This document shows, one piece after another, positions 58,758 to 64,000 of a DNA stretch of 64,000 bases. How positions within the stretch are numbered: the stretch's first letter is position 1; every line of letters begins with the position of its first letter. The notes under the pieces are model-generated. The model was not told the DNA's origin, searched no databases, and was given only the letters and a program-made list of their open reading frames with translations. The position numbers were made by a program, and so were the translations under genes. The DNA lies in NCBI GenBank assembly GCA_003550325.1, contig QKWP01000587.1, positions 28,278 through 92,277 of the forward strand, in the 5' to 3' direction. This DNA comes from Gigaspora rosea. Taxonomy: Eukaryota > Glomeromycota > Glomeromycetes > Diversisporales > Gigasporaceae.

Positions 58758-58947
58758 GTTTGACGTAAAATAGTAAAATCACGTGCCTAAAATTTATGAT
58801 AATCTCGTTTTTTTGAATACCGGTATTAACAAATTGGAAATGGAAAGAAAAAAAATAATAATAATAATAAGCAATTTATTTTTGGGTGTTCTTAAAATCA
58901 GAGACGAAATGAGAATATTATCATACAATGCATACAATGACAGGGAA

Positions 58948-59775
58948 CTAAATTGTCAAAAATCCTCGACCACGTAATAATTGTTTCTCACGAATCATTT
59001 CTAATACATGAGACATGCCCTTCCGACTCTAATATTTTTTTTAAAATTTTATTAAATGTATTATTTATTAATATTATTTCGACAAATAAAAGCGATGAAG
59101 CTTTTACCTTTGCAGCACCATCTGCGAATTTTTTAATTCCAAAACCTTCAACTCGTTCAGTTAATCCCCATCCAAAATTACTAATTACTCTGGCTTCAGT
59201 TTTAACTTGAGTAAATTCACGATTATTAGGGTCAACTCGAAAAGTTTGCCATTCTTCAACTTGCATCATACGTGCATGTGTTATGTTTTTTGTAAGAGTA
59301 ATCATCGTTTGAGTTTTTGGATTAATTAATGATTCTTCAATAATATATGCTTCAGGTTTTTTAATTAACTACAAACAGATATAAAGTAAAAAAAATATAA
59401 TAATTATGAAAATATAATAATTATGAAAATTTCTTGATTCTCATTTATAAATTACTTTACTCACCCCATTTCCCCATTTTGGTAAAACACCTCGTTTCAA
59501 TATCAATCTTGTAGTTCTTAGTACACCAGTGTCCGGATCAACATACCTATCTATCACGTCAACGCTTTCAACGTGTGAGGCGAAAGGGTTAGGATATCGT
59601 AACCAAAAAGCTAGAGTTACACTATCCCAGTTATATCTACAAGGAATTCAAAATCTGAAGTTAGCCATTACGAAGGATCAAAAATTGATTTGTGAAAATT
59701 ATTTAAGTACTATAAACATTTAAAAAGTTATTAAACTTACTCGTATTTAAATGTATGTTGAAAGAACTTGACCAT
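58948..59775 (-). CDS. PRELI/MSF1-domain (Ups-type) mitochondrial lipid-transfer protein
   Basis: Four exons (59741-59775, 59465-59636, 59108-59368 and 58948-59028) join in phase to 182 residues, the usual size for the family. Intermembrane-space PRELI/Ups proteins shuttle phosphatidic acid or phosphatidylserine between mitochondrial membranes with a TRIAP1/Mdm35 partner. Visible are the diagnostic start MVKFFQHTFKYEYNWDSVTL, WLRYPNPFASHVESVDVIDR, RLILKRGVLPKWGNG, EESLINPKTQTMITLTKNIT and the C-terminal helix GMSHVLEMIREKQLLRGRGF. The last exon is inferred: an AG at 59029-59030 restores this helix, whereas reading through the donor gives an unrelated tail. It lies tail-to-tail with the UspA gene, about 190 bp apart. 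Confidence 0.85.
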
Positions 59776-59918
59776 TACAATCTAGAATTTCTAGAATATT
59801 AAGTGAACGTATTTTCTAAAATTAGGACAATTACTTTCGTTTTTTTCAAGATAATTCAAACAAGGTTTTATTATTTAAAGTTATTATTCATAATATTTCT
59901 ATTTTTCGATATTTTATT

Positions 59919-60031
59919 TAGAGATGCTGGTGAAAATTAATTTTACCAATTTAACACCAATTTTAACACCAAATTTCACTAATATATAGGTGTTGAAATC
60001 ATTTCACCATTTATTTTCACCAGCATCTTTA
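59919..60031. mobile_element. 113-bp hAT MITE
   Basis: The ends TAGAGATGCTGGTGAAAAT and, inverse, TAAAGATGCTGGTGAAAAT. The exact 8-bp repeat ATTTTATT flanks it (59911-59918 and 60032-60039). This is a classic minimal hAT element, just upstream of the PRELI-like gene start. Confidence 0.75.
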
Positions 60032-60583
60032 ATTTTATTTCAGTATTTATCGAATTGATTAATACACAAAAGTTCAAAAAGAATCTAATGACGTAAATGA
60101 GTAGCAACACTATTCACGTACGTACAGATTTTTTTTTTTCGCAGAGAGCAATATTCCGTTGCCTCCATTTCAACTATTTATACCTAAAGATCTAATTTTC
60201 ATCTATCAACTAATAATTACACAAAGATTGAATAGTCGTGTGGGATCACAATAATTATACACATAATCTGATTATCAATCGATCTACTGTCATGTGTTTT
60301 CTTAAATAGGTATGCACTAGAATTTGTATCGTTTATTCTTCTTGTTATTTGTCAATCAAGACGTAATTTGCGCCAATAAGAATAACTTCTCCGAGAAAGT
60401 TAACCTGTTTAGGGCCGTTTAAAGCCATCTCACCACCGCCACGCCAAAATTTTGTGTCTAAATTAGGGTTAGATGTTAGCCAAAATTTCTTGAGAAATTT
60501 TACAAAAGGTAAATCAAAAATATATGTGGTCACTGATATTTAAGCTTACGGCAATTTTTTATTTATATAATTAGTGTACTGTT

Positions 60584-60887
60584 TTTAGATGCACAGATTA
60601 CAATATTTTTTTTAACAGAAAATTTTAACGTCAATTGACTCTTTTCTATCCCATTAACAAAGTTACAGAGCTATTTTTTTACATTACATATGAAACCCAA
60701 AATTTTTGTTCTTATTACTTTATTTGTATTTATCTTTGGATAACTCGAACGAGATTTAAACTGCTAGTAGAGTTTTTTTTTAATTAATATAAAATTTGGC
60801 TCTGTAACTTGGATTGTAGAAACCTTTTATCAATTTGTTTAAATTTTAGGATTCTATCTTTTAGTTGTAAAGGCTCTGCATCTAAAT
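60584..60887. mobile_element. Palindromic MITE candidate
   Basis: TTTAGATGCACAGATTACAA at the left and, in inverse, ATTTAGATGCAGAGCC at the right. Inside them, CAAAGTTACAGAGCTA is matched by GGCTCTGTAACTTGG. About 304 bp; target duplication not resolved. Confidence 0.45.
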
Positions 60888-62177
60888 CATTGTTTCCAAT
60901 AAAATATTAATAAATATCACAGATTATAATTTAAAATGAAATCTACATTTTTTTACTTAACCTGCTAGCCTTCTAAAACCTACTAATACTTGTTTATTAT
61001 AATTTATTTAAAACTAACCCTAACCCTAAATCCCTAACCCTAAAAAATGCACCCTAAAAAAATTTAGTTTTCAAGATTTTATACTATAATTTCATTTTAA
61101 TCTGGATTTTATTATAATTTGCCACAATAAATAATATCTAATACTATAATAATGAAGATTATATCAAAAATTTTATATCAAATTTTTATATGATACCATA
61201 CATAATTTTGATTTACTTAGTTAACAAACCATCCCATCATTATATGAGTGTAAAAAGACATCCAATTTATACATATAAGTGCCAACTTTTGGTGCTTATA
61301 TAATCAATTTTGATTGGCTAATTTGGTGTAATTGATCTTGATTGGTTAAAAATCTATATATGTTTTTTTCTATATTAAAAGCCAATTTTTTGAACTCATA
61401 TAAACCTTAATCTCTTATAACTTTTTTAAAACAAAGAATAAAAAAAAATCATTTGACAGAGATTTAGTTTATCTAAAAGGGAGCTTTTAGGCATCTCCCG
61501 CAAGAGATATATCTCCCACAGGGAGATATATATCCCAACCAATCTCAACCAATCAAAACCTGCGAATATCACGTGATACACATTCTGAAGTACTACTTAA
61601 GCCAGGCATATTTGTACTACTCGGACCTTAATTCACTGATCAACTTCGGACAAAAATTCGCTTGCCCGATCAAATTCGATCACGTACACAATAAAGCGAA
61701 TAATCGTGTAGCAAATAACAAAAAAAAAAACATATGGGCGGATTTGACTCCAAAATGCAGAAATGTGATTATCATGAAATTCACGCTGATTGGTTAATTT
61801 ACCTCGTACAATATGAAAATTTGAGGTGTCGTGAAAGCATCATAGCTTTTTTTTTTTAAATATAGTGTAGTTGATATTTTATATTTATGTTCAACGAGGT
61901 TTTAGCTTCCTTGATTCTCTTCTGATCCTCTTCAGATTCTAAAAATGAAGAAGCTTTTATTAGAGACAATTTCAAAGGGTAACTGCACAAAAATACAAGA
62001 TTATGTACAATATGTGGCAAGAATGCGAAGGTTTTTACCAGTTCGTTTATTTTAGATTTGATTTCGTTTCATAACAGTTTTCTAATTACAGAATACATTT
62101 ATATTTGCTAGTAACTATAGTTATTTATTTTTTTCTTGAGTTTGCTTGGCTCAATCATCTAGATATATATATAACTT

Positions 62178-62479
62178 GTGTACTTTTTGAGAATACGATG
62201 TTTTACTGCATTACTATATAAGTTACAAACTTTAATATTTTATTTTATAATAATATTAACATTTATACTTGTATATTAATTAGTCTTGTAGGAATTAAAT
62301 TGCTAAGTAAGCATAGATATGGTTTAGATCAAATNTGTACTTTTTGAGAATACGATGTTTTACTGCATTACTATATAAGTTACAAACTTTAATATTTTAT
62401 TTTATAATAATATTAACATTTATACTTGTATATAAATTAGTCTTGTAGGAATTAAAATTGATATGGTTTAGATCAAATA
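62178..62479. repeat. Tandem duplication joined by a single N
   Basis: 62178-62334 and 62336-62479 are nearly identical (TGTACTTTTTGAGAATACGA and onwards), separated by one N at 62335. The second copy lacks about 12 bp near its end. The lone N at the junction suggests an assembly join rather than a biological duplication. Confidence 0.7.
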
Positions 62480-62492
62480 AGCAATATTATTT

Positions 62493-62830
62493 AGTTTAAT
62501 CATATATATTAGATATAGACTAAAGAATTACATTACATTTAATAAAGCAAAGAATAGCAGAAAAATACAATAAAATTACTACTTAAAATGTATTAATAAA
62601 GGTAGAGAAAGTGAAACTTCGTGTATAATAAATAATTTAGTAATTTGATTGATTAAATAAGCATAGATATGGTTTAGCAATGCCATTTAATTTAATCATA
62701 AATATTAGATATAGACTAAAGAATTAATAAAGCAACGATATACAATAGAATTTCTACTTAAAATGTATTAATAGAGGTAGAGAAAGTGAAGCTTCGTGTA
62801 TAATAAATAATTTAGTAATTTGATTGATTA
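62493..62830. repeat. Second tandem duplication
   Basis: 62493-62655 and 62689-62830 share a TTAGATATAGACTAAAGAAT start and a TTTAGTAATTTGATTGATTA end, with several substitutions and a short deletion in the second copy, so this pair is genuinely diverged. Confidence 0.7.
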
Positions 62831-63192
62831 GCAATCTCGTATATGTATTGATTTGATTGGCCGCGATGATCACATGTCTAATATTTAAATCGATTTAATT
62901 TGTTGTTAATGTTTTGATCATCATATGTGATAAAATTTCGATTTTGTCACATATGGAACGGAGTCAAATCTGCCCATATTATGTAATAAAAGCAAAGTGT
63001 AATGAATGACGAAATCATATCAAATTTATTTAAAAAAAAACACATAATAGAAGCGTAAAAAACAACAAAATCGTATCACTGAACTTATTAATAGAAAAAA
63101 AATATATATACAGTAGAACAAAAAGCACTACCGCAAAACCGACAACAACAACGAACAACAAACGAAGCGTCAATAGCACGACGAGGTCACAC

Positions 63193-63990
63193 TGAAATGC
63201 CGACTCCAAAACTCTAGTAACGACGGCTCCAATAGCGAAAAAGAAGAAAAGTATTAGTAAAAAAAAAATAATAAATAAAAAAAATTAACAGTCCCAAAAC
63301 AAAAATGTACTCGAAAACGGCGACTCCAATGGTTTAGTGCTGCCGTTCCAATGGCGAAATTGCATCTGAAAAAAGAGAAGGTTAGTACCAAATATATATA
63401 TATAAAAAAACAATGGCCCAAAACGAAAAACTTACCCGAAAACGGTGATTCTAATAACTTCAGTAACAATGGTTCTAACGGCGAAATACACCTGAAAAAA
63501 GAGAAATATAACTTATAGAGAAAAAAAAATTTAATTCCCAAACTGAAAAACATACCCGAAAACGACGACCCCAATAGATTCACTAATGCCGGCTCCAATG
63601 ACGAAATCGCACCTGAAAAAAAAAGAAGCGTTAGTACCTAAATAAGAAAAAAAAAAACAAGCAACAGCGAAATAGGAGAGAAATATATAAGAAAAAAAAA
63701 GAAACAAAAAACCCCCAAGATGAAAAACTTACCCGAAAACGGTGACTCCAATAACTTCAGTAACAATGGCTCCAACGGCGAAATCACACCCGGAAGAAAG
63801 AGAAATATACAAGAAAAAAAAAAAGTTCCAAGACAAAAAACTTACCCTCCAGTAATGACGGCTCCAACGGCAAAATCGGAAGAAAGAAAAGCATACACAA
63901 TACTTGCAATGACACTTGAGGCGACGGCACTAGTGATGACACCAATGACAGCAACAAAACTAAAAAACGGCAAAAAGAAAAAAAATTAGT
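63193..63990 (-). CDS. Array of repeated mini-exons, partial unknown gene
   Basis: On the minus strand, six units repeat. Four read as acceptor-like TTTTTTCAG or its degenerate, about 57 nt of exon, then GTAAGTTTTT-type donors. Exon-like blocks lie at about 63311-63366, 63436-63491, 63557-63612 and 63733-63790, with more divergent ones at 63193-63241 and 63846-63960. The best unit reads CDFAVGAIVTEVIGVTVFG (19 codons). The upstream block reads FVAVIGVITSAVASSVIASI, then DFAVGAVITGG. The product would be a Gly/Val-rich hydrophobic, possibly membrane, repeat protein. Some units have lost the acceptor AG or have 56 nt, so part may be decayed. The 5' end lies beyond the window. Family not recognised. 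Confidence 0.4.
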
Positions 63991-64000
63991 AAGTGCAAAA

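Larger units (their letters stand above)
60040..63150. other. Gene-free region with repeats
   Basis: No gene supported. It contains a palindromic element (60584-60887), a few CCCTAA words at 61015-61050, a GGGAGATATATCTC-type hairpin near 61494-61545, and two local tandem duplications at 62178-62830. Confidence 0.45.

Noticed and set aside
58988-59305. PRELI gene ending at 58988 by read-through
   Set aside because: The tail VKASSLLFVEIILINNTF is unlike the family. Splicing GTAAAA at 59107 to AG at 59029 restores the conserved C-terminal helix and keeps frame.

Overview
The window is a 64 kb piece of a very AT-rich, intron-dense and repeat-rich fungal nuclear genome. It most resembles an arbuscular mycorrhizal fungus (Glomeromycotina, Rhizophagus-like). 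The clues are a Sel1-repeat/protein-kinase fusion whose catalytic loop reads HRDLHSGN, small GT-AG introns, a MULE and other transposases of types I recognise from that genus, TTAGGG-type interstitial repeats, and abundant foldback (palindromic) DNA elements. The organism call is inference. There is one 575-base N gap (29976-30550), and single Ns at 16544, 48748 and 62335.

Layout. 1-12.4 kb holds no convincing gene. It is packed with foldback elements, several nested, and three retroposon-like insertions. 12.4-16.1 kb is a decayed copy of CDC16/APC6, broken by stops, frameshifts and two inserted DNA elements, followed by a poly-A-tailed SINE-like dimer. 19.1-21.0 kb (-) is an intact gene for eIF2B delta (GCD2). 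22.2-24.4 kb (-) is the Sel1-repeat kinase. 25.5-35.4 kb is two near-identical 3.2-4.1 kb elements in opposite orientation; the spacer between them contains another element with a LINE 3' end and the N gap. 37.5-42.2 kb (-) is a complete NTE1-type lysophospholipase gene. 44.0-49.0 kb (+) is a USP25/28-like protein with UBA and UIM-like regions whose catalytic Cys and His appear to be missing. 49.2-49.9 kb (-) is a promethin/LDAF1-like lipid-droplet protein. 51.7-54.6 kb is a MULE transposon bounded by a 10-bp target duplication, with a foldback element inserted in it. 54.7-57.4 kb holds transposon relics. 58.1-58.8 kb (+) is a small UspA-domain protein, and 58.9-59.8 kb (-) a PRELI/Ups-type mitochondrial lipid-transfer protein. 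The last kilobase holds a tandem array of short exon-like units that runs towards the window's end.

The host genes are ordinary single genes with no operon logic. Three of them (NTE1, the LDAF1-like gene and the PRELI-like gene) act in phospholipid or neutral-lipid handling, but their clustering may be chance. Most of the remaining sequence is DNA transposon material. Target-site duplications assign several non-autonomous elements to hAT (8 bp), Mutator-like (9-10 bp), PIF/Harbinger-like (3 bp TAA/TTA) and TA-inserting families. All exon coordinates and base counts were made by eye.
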